DNA of 12,051 nucleotides from Planctomycetota bacterium (GCA_003671065.1 QWPU01000062.1:1-12051); one strand, 5' to 3'; shown: positions 1 to 7,756, counted from the stretch's first letter. Translations and numbers: made by a program. Notes: generated by a model not told the origin, from the sequence alone.

Positions 1-1
1 C

Positions 2-766
2 TCTGGCCTTGCAGAAGAGCGCGGTCTCGACAACGGCCTCGTACGAAAGTTGCTCGCAAGCAAAAGTCCACGCGCGCGCGCGACTGAACTCGTTGACGCG
101 ACGAATCTCCAGAATGTCGACGCTCGCCGCGCACTTGCTTCGATGACTTCGCGCGAGATCGCTGATTCGTCGGACGCGATGATTCAATTCGTCCTCGCAA
201 TCGATGCCGACGCGCGCGCCGCGCGCAAGCACTTCGAAGATGAAGTTGAAAGTCCGCAACGCATTGGGTACGCCGACATCGCTGCGGCGCGTTTTGCTGC
301 GCTTGGCGACACGGTCTATCCGGATGCGACTTTCACATTGCGCATGAGTTACGGCACCGTCAAAGGCTGGACTCCCGCAGGTGGCGAACCTGTCGGCGCG
401 TTTACCACGATGGGCGGCACATTCGATCGCGCTACTGCACGCGCAGGCGATCCATCGTTTGAACTTCCATCATCGTGGATCAACGCGCGCACGAAAATCG
501 CGGCACAAACCCCCTTCAATCTCGTGAGCACCAACGACATCATCGGCGGCAACTCAGGCTCACCGATGGTCAACGCGAAGGGCGAACTCGTTGGTCTGAT
601 CTTCGATGGCAATCTTGAAAGCCTTGCGGGCGATGTGGTCTATGAGATCAGCGGCAATCGTGCGGTTGCGGTTGACAGTCGCGGATTGATCGAAGCGCTC
701 AAGAGCGTGTACGGCGCAAACGCGTTGGTTGCGGAGCTCACGCAACGCGCGCCGATGGTGCCGTAA
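2..766 (+). CDS. S46 family dipeptidyl-peptidase, DPP7-like (C-terminal part; 5' end outside window)
   Basis: The reading frame is open from the first base, so this is the last 254 residues of a family protein that is usually about 700 residues long. S46 enzymes are exported serine peptidases that remove dipeptides from the N-terminus of peptides in the periplasm. The fragment holds the classic C-terminal half of the chymotrypsin-like fold: PDATFTLRMSYG, then TPFNLVSTNDIIGGNSGSP with the catalytic Ser encoded at 554-556, then GELVGLIFDGN, and the closing RAVAVDSRGLIEAL block. The His and Asp of the triad lie upstream of the window. Eighteen residues after the Ser is a Gly (codon 608-610). That position is Gly in DPP7-type enzymes, which prefer hydrophobic P1 residues, and Arg in DPP11-type enzymes, which prefer acidic ones. 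The next gene starts 27 bases downstream on the same strand and in the same frame, so they are probably co-transcribed. The family call is very secure; the DPP7 specificity rests on one residue aligned by eye. Confidence 0.95.
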   Translation, partial: SGLAEERGLDNGLVRKLLASKSPRARATELVDATNLQNVDARRALASMTSREIADSSDAMIQFVLAIDADARAARKHFEDEVESPQRIGYADIAAARFAALGDTVYPDATFTLRMSYGTVKGWTPAGGEPVGAFTTMGGTFDRATARAGDPSFELPSSWINARTKIAAQTPFNLVSTNDIIGGNSGSPMVNAKGELVGLIFDGNLESLAGDVVYEISGNRAVAVDSRGLIEALKSVYGANALVAELTQRAPMVP

Positions 767-782
767 GCGTTCCATCAACGCT
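766..782 (+). repeat. Short intercistronic inverted repeat (6-bp stem, 5-base loop)
   Basis: AGCGTT (766-771) and AACGCT (777-782) are perfect reverse complements around the loop CCATC. The left arm begins on the last base of the S46 stop codon and the right arm ends 11 bases before the next start codon. No T-run follows, so it is not a canonical intrinsic terminator. It could be an mRNA-stabilising or attenuating hairpin, or chance, since a 6-bp stem is weak. Confidence 0.4.
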
Positions 783-793
783 ACTCTGCGCGA

Positions 794-3277
794 ATGCTTT
801 CTCTGTTTCTTGCGCACGCGTTCTCGTTTCATGTGGCTCTCACCAGTTCGATGCTCGCACCGCCCGATGCGGCAAGCATTGGCAGCAACATCAGCGAGCT
901 CGCATCCGACGCTATGAACGGGCGATCGTTCCGTTCAGTAGATGGAAAGACTGCAGCAGCTTGGGTCGCGACCAAACTTGCGCAAGCGGGCGCTACACCT
1001 CTTGCTGGCCGCACTGACATGCAAGTGCCAATCGCGCGCATGCCGGAAGCATCACCGAATGTCGTCGCGTGGCTCGCACCAAAGGGCGCCAATCCCAGCG
1101 GCGAATTCATTCTTGTCACTGCGCATTACGACCATCTTCCCAACGCGCGCGGTGAAGGGGACATCATCTACAACGGCGCCGATGACAACGCGAGTGGTGT
1201 GTGCGGCATGATCGCAGTGTGTGAAGCGCTGCGCGATGAAGCGCTTGATGTCGGTGTCGTCTTCGTTGGGTTCACGGGCGAAGAATCAGGCATGGTGGGT
1301 TCGCGCGCATTTGTCGAAGAAGAGACGCTGCCGATTTCACGCATGCGCGGCGTGTTCAACATGGACATGATTTCGCGTCAACCTGACGGCGCCATTCGTC
1401 TTGACGGTGGACCCACTGGGAAAGTGCTCGTTGATCTGCTCGTGCGTCTTGCACCGAGTGTGCCGATCGAAATGAAAGTCGACACGCATCCCGATTGGTT
1501 GCAACGCAGCGATCAAGGTTCGTTTCTCGCGGCGGGCATTCCTGCGGTGTTGTTTAGTTGTGAAGATCACGAGGACTATCACAAGGTCACCGATCACGCG
1601 GACAAAGTTGACTCGACGCTTGCCGCCAAGACCGCGACGCTTGTGACTGCTGCGGTCCGCGCGTTTTCGAAGGAGATGACGCCGCGCTTTGATCTGCGTC
1701 CGCTCACTGTCGACGCGCTCACTGCTGGCACGCGCACGCTGCGGATCGGTCGTTCGCGCGACTTCGCGCCGTATTGGAATGTCACGACGCGCCGCATGAA
1801 GGATCGTGGCTTGGACGCAGACATTTGGACTGAACTCGCGAAACGCCTTGGTTGGAAGGTCCAAGAGAAGATTGTGAACGCGAAGGATCTGCCCTCGGCG
1901 CTCACTAGCGGCGAGATTGATGTGATCGCTGATGGCTACCTCGTCATCACTGGTGAGAATCAACCATTCGAACTTACGCGCGCCTATCTCACTGCCGACG
2001 GCATGGGTGCGCTGCTGAAGATGGACTCGACGCTGACTGCTCGTAGTGATTTCTCGTCGCAGCGATTTGCCTTTGCGAAAGATTCGTCCGCCGAAGTGTG
2101 GGCGCATTCGCACGCTGCGAATGCTGCGTTGACTGCGATGACCACACCAATCGGCACCATCGCGAGCAGTGTTGAGAAAGGTGAAGTCGACGGCGCATTC
2201 ATGCAGTACTCGAATGCGCGCACGCGAGCGATTCGCGATCCCGCGTTTCGCGCGATCAAACTTGATTCAGCACCGAGCGTCTACGCGATGCGCACAGAGA
2301 ATCGTCTCGTCGTCGATGCGATCTCGAGCGAACTCGCTGCGATGGAGGGCTTGCAGATACTTCCAACGCTGCGCGCCAAGTACGGCTTCCCTGCGCCGCA
2401 CTCGGTCATCGGTCAAGACTTTGGTCGCGTCACGCTTCTCGATGCCGACGGAACCGTGAAATGGGAAACGCCTTGCCCGCACAACTCACATGATCTCGCG
2501 GTGCTTGCCAACGGAAATTTCCTACTGCATCCTGCGCCCAACAAGATCATCGAGATCACTCGCGAGAAAAAGATCGTGTGGGAGTGGACAAGTAGCGCAG
2601 TCTCGCCCTACACAGGGTCTGTCGAAATCCACGGTTTTCAGCGGCTTGCAGATGGAAACACCATGATTGCTGAAACAGGAAATCTGCGCATTATCGAAGT
2701 CGACGCGTCAGGCGCGATCGTGAAGAGCGTGCCGCTCACTGTTGAACGACCTGATGCGCATCGCGATACTCGACGCGTGCGCAAGACCGACGGAGGAACC
2801 TATCTCGTATGCCATGAAGGACTCGGCCTCGTGCGTGAGTACGACGCGACGGGCGCGATCATTTGGGAGTTCGCACTAGACCTCAACAATCAGCCCGCGA
2901 CTGGCGGTCACGATGGTCACGGCACGAGCGTCTTCAATGCGCTGCGGCTGAAGAACGGCAACACACTCATCGCAGGCGGCAACAACAATCGCGTGCTTGA
3001 AGTCACCCCTGATAAGAAAGTTGTGTGGTCAATCGAGCGCGATGAGTTGCGCCGCGAAGACGGCCGCGTGATTCATCTCTGTTGGGTCACAAGTTTGCAA
3101 GTGCTACCCAACGGCAACATCATCTTTGGCAACACGCATGCTGGTCCTGACAATCCGCAGATGATCGAAGTCACGCGCGACAAACGCGTCGTGTGGACGC
3201 TCGACAATTGGGATGCGTTTGGAAATGACCTCTGCACTGGTTGGTGTACGGATCTGGAAGGGACGGTCATCCGATGA
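794..3277 (+). CDS. Secreted fusion protein: M28 aminopeptidase + SBP family 3 domain + ASST/PQQ-like beta-propeller
   Basis: This 827-residue protein has three parts. The ATG at 794 is the first start after the in-frame stop at 764-766, and no Shine-Dalgarno site is visible. A hydrophobic N-terminus (about residues 1-22, lacking basic residues) looks like a weak signal peptide. Residues about 30-295 are an M28 zinc aminopeptidase with the full ligand set: H111/D113, the ADDNASG motif (D130/D131), GEE (E163 catalytic base, E164 ligand), D191 and H263. Residues about 313-531 resemble a family-3 periplasmic solute-binding domain (LRIGRSRDFAPYW, GLDADIW, GEIDVIADGYLVIT). Residues about 536-827 are a propeller with five 'L-x-(N/D)-G-N-T-L' turns, each followed by 'EVT-x-(D/E)-K-K-VVW' strands, of the arylsulfotransferase/PQQ-like type. 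It sits between an S46 peptidase and a propeller paralogue, which suggests a peptide-processing operon. The peptidase call is strong, the binding domain good, and the propeller's activity unknown. Confidence 0.9.
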   Translation: MLSLFLAHAFSFHVALTSSMLAPPDAASIGSNISELASDAMNGRSFRSVDGKTAAAWVATKLAQAGATPLAGRTDMQVPIARMPEASPNVVAWLAPKGANPSGEFILVTAHYDHLPNARGEGDIIYNGADDNASGVCGMIAVCEALRDEALDVGVVFVGFTGEESGMVGSRAFVEEETLPISRMRGVFNMDMISRQPDGAIRLDGGPTGKVLVDLLVRLAPSVPIEMKVDTHPDWLQRSDQGSFLAAGIPAVLFSCEDHEDYHKVTDHADKVDSTLAAKTATLVTAAVRAFSKEMTPRFDLRPLTVDALTAGTRTLRIGRSRDFAPYWNVTTRRMKDRGLDADIWTELAKRLGWKVQEKIVNAKDLPSALTSGEIDVIADGYLVITGENQPFELTRAYLTADGMGALLKMDSTLTARSDFSSQRFAFAKDSSAEVWAHSHAANAALTAMTTPIGTIASSVEKGEVDGAFMQYSNARTRAIRDPAFRAIKLDSAPSVYAMRTENRLVVDAISSELAAMEGLQILPTLRAKYGFPAPHSVIGQDFGRVTLLDADGTVKWETPCPHNSHDLAVLANGNFLLHPAPNKIIEITREKKIVWEWTSSAVSPYTGSVEIHGFQRLADGNTMIAETGNLRIIEVDASGAIVKSVPLTVERPDAHRDTRRVRKTDGGTYLVCHEGLGLVREYDATGAIIWEFALDLNNQPATGGHDGHGTSVFNALRLKNGNTLIAGGNNNRVLEVTPDKKVVWSIERDELRREDGRVIHLCWVTSLQVLPNGNIIFGNTHAGPDNPQMIEVTRDKRVVWTLDNWDAFGNDLCTGWCTDLEGTVIR
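3256..3263 (+). promoter_or_regulatory. Likely Shine-Dalgarno site for the propeller gene starting at 3274
   Basis: GGAAGGGA lies 10 bases before the ATG at 3274, inside the end of the preceding gene. It supports the ATG at 3274 over the in-frame TTG at 3241, which would place extra residues before a good signal peptide. Confidence 0.45.
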
Positions 3278-4257
3278 GCCGTTGCCCATTCCTCGGCGCG
3301 TTGTCGTTGACCACCGCTGCTGTCGGCATGGTGAATCCGCATGCGTTTGCGCAGCAGACTGCAGATCCAACGGTCATCACACATCGCTTTCTCGCGGCAG
3401 GAAGTGCAACGCGCATCATTGAAGCGGACGGTCACGCGAGTTGGTCGTACCCTGAATCGACGCGCGACGCGCAGATGCTTTCTAACGGTCATCTCTTACT
3501 CACGCTCAGCGCGAGTGAGAAACGCCCGCATGGCGCAGTCATTGAAATCGCACCTTCGAACACGAATGGTGGCGTCACTGTCTTTACATTCACAGGCACG
3601 CAAAGTGAAATCAATACCGCGCAACGACTCGACAACGGCAACACGCTCGTCGTCGAAGCAGGCGCATCACCGCGCATTCTTGAAGTGAACGCGAAGGGTG
3701 ACATCGTCATCGAAGTCGCGCTCAAGTGCCAAAGCGACAATCACCATATGGAATCGCGCATGACGCGCAAGTTGCCCAACGGCAACTATCTCGTGCCGCA
3801 ACTGCTTGATCGCGTCGTGCGTGAGTACACCGCGAAAGGCGAGATCGTGTGGGAGTACAAGACGCCTGATGAACCAAAGGACGCGTGGCCGTTTACTGCG
3901 ATTCGCCTAGACAACGGCAACACGCTCATCACATGCACGCACGCCAATCTTGTCGTTGAAGTGAACGCGAAAAAAGAGATCGTCTGGCAGTTGTCGAATG
4001 CAGATTTTCCGATTGCGTTGCTCAACGATCCTTGCGGCGCGCAGCGACTTCCCAACGGCAACACGGTCATTTGCAGTTACGCCATCGGTGAAGCAGGCAC
4101 GAAACTTTTTGAAGTCACGCGCGAGAAGAAAGTCGTGTGGACCTTTCTCGAGAAGATCGGACCAGGCATTCACGAAGTCGAGATTCTTGATTCGAACGGT
4201 CAACCGCTCACGCCGAAATCTGCGGATGGAACTGCAGCGCCGCGCGCGATGCGCTGA
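3274..4257 (+). CDS. Secreted ASST/PQQ-like beta-propeller repeat protein
   Basis: This 327-residue protein starts at an ATG that overlaps the upstream stop as ATGA, so translation is probably coupled. The N-terminus is a signal peptide with hydrophobic core FLGALSLTTAAVG and likely cleavage after AFA (residue 26). The rest is a beta-propeller with five turns of the pattern 'L-x-N-G-(N/H)-x-L/V' near residues 69-75, 119-125, 167-173, 212-218 and 259-265. Strands such as 'EVTREKKVVW' and 'KGEIVWEY' fall between them. The same motifs form the C-terminal third of the neighbouring fusion protein, so the two are paralogous. Such proteins are often annotated as arylsulfotransferase-like or PQQ-binding-like propellers. 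I see no residue proving catalysis, so a structural or binding role is equally possible. It ends only 12 bases from the end of a convergent gene, with no visible terminator. Confidence 0.88.
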   Translation: MSRCPFLGALSLTTAAVGMVNPHAFAQQTADPTVITHRFLAAGSATRIIEADGHASWSYPESTRDAQMLSNGHLLLTLSASEKRPHGAVIEIAPSNTNGGVTVFTFTGTQSEINTAQRLDNGNTLVVEAGASPRILEVNAKGDIVIEVALKCQSDNHHMESRMTRKLPNGNYLVPQLLDRVVREYTAKGEIVWEYKTPDEPKDAWPFTAIRLDNGNTLITCTHANLVVEVNAKKEIVWQLSNADFPIALLNDPCGAQRLPNGNTVICSYAIGEAGTKLFEVTREKKVVWTFLEKIGPGIHEVEILDSNGQPLTPKSADGTAAPRAMR

Positions 4258-4269
4258 TGCGTGCAACGC

Positions 4270-5757
4270 TCATCGACGGATGAGATCGTTCACGACTGCG
4301 CCATGCACATCGGTGAGTCGAAAGTCTCGACCTTGATAGCGCGAGGTCAATCGCTCGTGATCGATGCCACACATGTGCAGCATCGTGGCTTGCAAGTCGT
4401 GCACATGGACGGGGTCCTTCGTGATGTTCCAACCGAAATCATCAGTTGAGCCGTGCACATGTCCGCCTTTCGCGCCGCCGCCGGCAAGCCACATGGTGTA
4501 GGCGCGGCCAAAATGATCGCGACCATTAGGCGCTTCCGTTGGCCCTTGACCAAATGGCGTGCGGCCAAATTCTCCACCCCAGACTACGAGCGTGTCGTCA
4601 AGCAGACCGCGCTGTTTGAGGTCGCGCACGAGTCCCGCGCTCGCTTGATCTGTGTCGCGGCACTGCGTTTCGAGATGATGAAAAAGATTGCTGTGCTGAT
4701 CCCAACCACTGTGCATGAGTTGCACGAAGCGCACGCCGCGCTCGCTGAGTCGACGCGCGATGAGACAGTTGTTCGCGTACGAACCTGGCGTGAGCACATC
4801 GGGTCCATAGAGATCAAGCACCGACTTCGGTTCGTTCGCAAAGTCAAGAAGATCAGGCACACTCGCTTGCATACGAAACGCCATCTCGTATTGCGCGATG
4901 CGCGTGTCCACTACGGGATGAAGCGACTGATCCGCGCAGTGTGCGCGATTCAACTGTGCAAGATCATCAAGCATGGTGCGGCGCGACGCCCGTGTCACGC
5001 CACTGGGATTGTTGAGGTACGGCACAGGATCGCTGCCGCTGCGAAAGCGCACGCCTTGATGACGACCTGGCAGAAAACCGTTGGACCAGTAGTGCTCGTA
5101 GAAAAGTTGTCCGCACGACTTCTCGCGATCCGACGAGGTCATCACCACAAATGAAGGTAGCTCGTGGCTCTCGTTGCCGAGGCCATACGCAAGCCACGCG
5201 CCCATTGCGGGTCGCCCTGGTTGCTGCGAACCCGTCATGAAAAATGTGACGCCTGGCGAGTGATTCACTGCCTCAGTATTCATCGAACGCACGATGCAAA
5301 GATCGTCCGCAATCGCGCCCATGTGTGGAATCAGTTCGCTCATCTCGATTCCAGATTGGCCGTACCTGCGAAACGGTCGAATCGCTGGAAGCGCTGGAAA
5401 CTTCGTGTAATTCGATGACATCGTCGACAGCCGCGTGCTGCCGCGAATCGATTCAGGAATCTCGACCCCCGCGAAACGCGCGAGTTCGGGTTTGGGATCG
5501 AAGAGATCTACATGCGATGGACCACCGCCCTGCCAGAGACAAATCACGCGCTTGGCGCGCGGCGCGAAATGCGGAAGTCCTTGCAGTGGCGCGAGAGACG
5601 GCTGCGTCATCGCATCTTCACGCGAAAACGCATCACCCGCAACCATCGATGCGAGCGCCACGCCGCCGATGCCGTGGAGCGAACTGCGCAAGAAGTGTCG
5701 GCGCGTGAGCGATGCGAGCATGTCGCGATGCGTGTCACTCACGCGTGAGTGCCTCAT
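4270..5757 (-). CDS. Tat-exported DUF1501 protein (sulfatase/alkaline-phosphatase-like superfamily)
   Basis: DUF1501 proteins are abundant in planctomycetes, exported by the Tat route, and belong to a sulfatase/phosphatase-like fold; their reaction is not established. From the ATG at 5757 the protein has 495 residues. A twin-arginine signal (TRRHFLRSS, residues 18-26, then a Gly/Ala-rich hydrophobic core) leads it. Family blocks follow: VICLWQGGGPSHVDLFDPKPE (from about 71), a FFMTGSQQPGRPAMGAW block, MHSGWDQH (348-355), GGEFGRTP (394-401), GRDHFG (412-417), HVHGSTDDFGW (433-443) and HDLQATMLHMCGIDH near the end. The length is normal for the family. The start is uncertain. The ATG at 5757 overlaps the preceding DUF1549/DUF1553 stop by 23 bases, while the ATG at 5721 (483 residues, 13-base gap) also keeps the Tat signal. 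Neither has a clear Shine-Dalgarno site. It is almost certainly co-transcribed with that partner. Confidence 0.93.
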   Translation of the reverse strand: MRHSRVSDTHRDMLASLTRRHFLRSSLHGIGGVALASMVAGDAFSREDAMTQPSLAPLQGLPHFAPRAKRVICLWQGGGPSHVDLFDPKPELARFAGVEIPESIRGSTRLSTMSSNYTKFPALPAIRPFRRYGQSGIEMSELIPHMGAIADDLCIVRSMNTEAVNHSPGVTFFMTGSQQPGRPAMGAWLAYGLGNESHELPSFVVMTSSDREKSCGQLFYEHYWSNGFLPGRHQGVRFRSGSDPVPYLNNPSGVTRASRRTMLDDLAQLNRAHCADQSLHPVVDTRIAQYEMAFRMQASVPDLLDFANEPKSVLDLYGPDVLTPGSYANNCLIARRLSERGVRFVQLMHSGWDQHSNLFHHLETQCRDTDQASAGLVRDLKQRGLLDDTLVVWGGEFGRTPFGQGPTEAPNGRDHFGRAYTMWLAGGGAKGGHVHGSTDDFGWNITKDPVHVHDLQATMLHMCGIDHERLTSRYQGRDFRLTDVHGAVVNDLIRR

Positions 5758-7744
5758 CAAGATTGAAGATGCCAAGGCACGCGATGGTGAGCGCGGCGTG
5801 ATCCACTTCCAACAACGCACTGTCGCGCGGCGAAGCACCGATAGAGAGCAGCGCCGTCGTTGCCTCGCGATCTGCGCTGTAGAACTCGCGTTGACGCGCG
5901 AGCATTGCATCGAGCAGCGTTGCTTCGCGTTCGCTGGGAACCCGACCGATCACTCGCACAAACGCGCTCGCAAGTTGCACGCGAGCTTCGGATGACTCAT
6001 GCATCACCCGCTGCGCAAGCATGCGAGCGGCTTCAATCCAGGTTGGATCATTCAGCGTTGTCAGCGCATGCAGCGGCGAGTTCGTCGTCTCCACTCGCAC
6101 GCGGCACGACTGACGCTGCGAGACATCAAACATGTTTGCAGGCGCAATGGTGCGTCGCCAAAATGTGTACAGACTGCGGCGATACAGGTCGTTTCCCTGC
6201 GAAGCTGGATACGCGAAGTCGCGCTCCTTAGTGATCGCAAGCGGCTCCCACACCCGCTCAGGCTGATAGGGATAGACAGGCGCGCCACCAAGCGTCCCAT
6301 CAAGTAAACCGCTTGCAGCAAGCGCACTATCACGCAGCAACATCGAAGGAAGCCGCAGACGCGGCGCTCGAGCGAGCAGCGTGTTTGTAGGGTCTTGTTC
6401 AAAAAGCGACGCACTGACTTCACTCGATTGCTTGTAGACCGCGCTTGTCACGATCAATCGATGGAGCGCCTTTGTCTTCCAACCTGAAGTACGAAACTCG
6501 ACTGCAAGCGTGTCGAGCAACTCTTGATGAAGCGGCACTGCGCTCTGCGTTCCAAAGTCTTCAGGCGTTGCGACGAGACCGCTACCAAAGAAGGTCTGCC
6601 ACGCGCGATTGACGGCCACGCGCGCCACGAGCGGATTCGCGTCATCGAACAACCACTGCGCAAATCCAAGTCGATTACGCGGCGCGTCGAGGGCGAGTGG
6701 CGGCAAAAACGCGGGCGTTGCAAAGGCAACACGCTCATTGGGCTTGAGATACTCGCCGCGCGTCAGCACCTGTGTTTCACGCGGTTGCGCGTCACTCATC
6801 ACCATCACGCGCGGCCACTCGTCACGATTGAACGCGTCAAGTTGCGCCTGCGCCGCATCACGCGCTGTCTTGAACGCGTCACCTTCTTCAACGCGCGCGA
6901 GTGCGTCGATCAGTTCATTGCGCCGCGCTCGTTGCGCTGCGTTCGCCACTTCCAGCACAGGCGGTGCAATGCGAAAGCGGCTCGGTGAACCATCAACGAT
7001 GCCCGACTCAGGCACGCGATTGAACGCATCAAGGAGCCCGTAGTAATCACGCTGCGTGATCGGGTCGTACTTGTGATCGTGGCATTGCGCGCACGACATC
7101 GTCAGACCTAACCATGTCGTCGCGGTCGCATCAACGCGATCAAACATCGCAATGAAGCGGTTCTCTTCGCCAATCGCGCCGCCTTCGCCGTTGAGCAAGT
7201 GATTGCGATTGAACGCGGTGGCGAGACGATCATCATCGGTTGCATCAGGCAACAAATCGCCCGCGAGCATTGCGATCGAGAGTTCGTTGTAAGGCGTGTC
7301 GTTGTTGAGTTCGCGCACCAACCAATCGCGCCAGTACCACTGGAAGGTGTCGCCGTCTTGTTGAAAGCCATTCGAATCGGCGTATCGCGCCGCATCAAGC
7401 CAAGGCAACGCCATCTTCTCGCCGTACCTCGCTGATGCCAGCAAGCGATCGACCACGCGTTCGTAAGCGTTCACTGAGGAATCAGCCATGAAGGCATCGA
7501 TCTCAGTCGGTGTTGGCGGCAGTCCGATCAGATCAAGCGTGACTCTCCGCAGAAGCGTGAGGCGCGGTGCTTCAGGGCTGCGGCGCAGACCCTCGTCACG
7601 CAAACGCGCGTCAACAATCGCATCAATCTCCTGCGGCGAACGAACCGGCGCCACAAACGCCCAGTGCGTGTCATCCGCCTGCGCCGTGAGACCACCGCGA
7701 CTGACGCAGCCAAGGAGCAAGCAAAGCGCGATTCGCGGACGCAT
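5735..7744 (-). CDS. DUF1549/DUF1553 protein (planctomycete PSCyt2-PSD1 type), short form without N-terminal PSCyt1
   Basis: This 669-residue exported protein contains a DUF1549 (PSCyt2) domain at about residues 36-245 and DUF1553 (PSD1) at about 335-640. DUF1549 shows RRVTLDLIGLPPTPTE, a WLDAARYADSNGFQQD block and a cytochrome-like C-x-x-C-H (C218, C221, H222) in CAQCHDHKYDPITQRDYYGL. DUF1553 shows NPLVARVAVNRAWQTFFGSGLV, TPEDFGTQ and the terminal NLDEALTRE. Many relatives carry a cytochrome-c-like PSCyt1 domain in front; here the signal sequence leads straight into DUF1549. The signal ends in LLLGC, so Cys13 may be a lipobox; cleavage near AQA is the alternative. The ATG at 7744 is preferred over the GTG at 7768 because a GAGG site lies 8 bases upstream. 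The partner DUF1501 gene follows directly. Whether it binds heme is unproven, since only one C-x-x-C-H is present. Confidence 0.94.
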   Translation of the reverse strand: MRPRIALCLLLGCVSRGGLTAQADDTHWAFVAPVRSPQEIDAIVDARLRDEGLRRSPEAPRLTLLRRVTLDLIGLPPTPTEIDAFMADSSVNAYERVVDRLLASARYGEKMALPWLDAARYADSNGFQQDGDTFQWYWRDWLVRELNNDTPYNELSIAMLAGDLLPDATDDDRLATAFNRNHLLNGEGGAIGEENRFIAMFDRVDATATTWLGLTMSCAQCHDHKYDPITQRDYYGLLDAFNRVPESGIVDGSPSRFRIAPPVLEVANAAQRARRNELIDALARVEEGDAFKTARDAAQAQLDAFNRDEWPRVMVMSDAQPRETQVLTRGEYLKPNERVAFATPAFLPPLALDAPRNRLGFAQWLFDDANPLVARVAVNRAWQTFFGSGLVATPEDFGTQSAVPLHQELLDTLAVEFRTSGWKTKALHRLIVTSAVYKQSSEVSASLFEQDPTNTLLARAPRLRLPSMLLRDSALAASGLLDGTLGGAPVYPYQPERVWEPLAITKERDFAYPASQGNDLYRRSLYTFWRRTIAPANMFDVSQRQSCRVRVETTNSPLHALTTLNDPTWIEAARMLAQRVMHESSEARVQLASAFVRVIGRVPSEREATLLDAMLARQREFYSADREATTALLSIGASPRDSALLEVDHAALTIACLGIFNLDEALTRE

Positions 7745-7752
7745 GCGGGCAT

Positions 7753-7756
7753 CCTC
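7753..7756 (-). promoter_or_regulatory. Shine-Dalgarno site (GAGG) fixing the DUF1549/DUF1553 start
   Basis: On the minus strand GAGG ends 8 bases before the ATG at 7744. It lies inside the extension that would be coded from the GTG at 7768, which favours the shorter protein with a well-formed signal peptide. Confidence 0.5.

Noticed and set aside
71..82. Alternating CG run of 12 bases
   Set aside because: It codes for ordinary residues within the S46 protein. CGCG and GCGC are frequent through the whole window, so the run needs no special explanation.
1337..2113. A 258-codon minus-strand frame inside the M28 fusion gene
   Set aside because: Basic, low-complexity composition and complete overlap with well-supported domains; a shadow frame.
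794..3277. The fusion gene as an artefact joining two or three separate genes
   Set aside because: The frame is uninterrupted, codon use is even throughout, and the linkers contain no plausible internal start with a signal peptide. It remains possible only if reads show an error.
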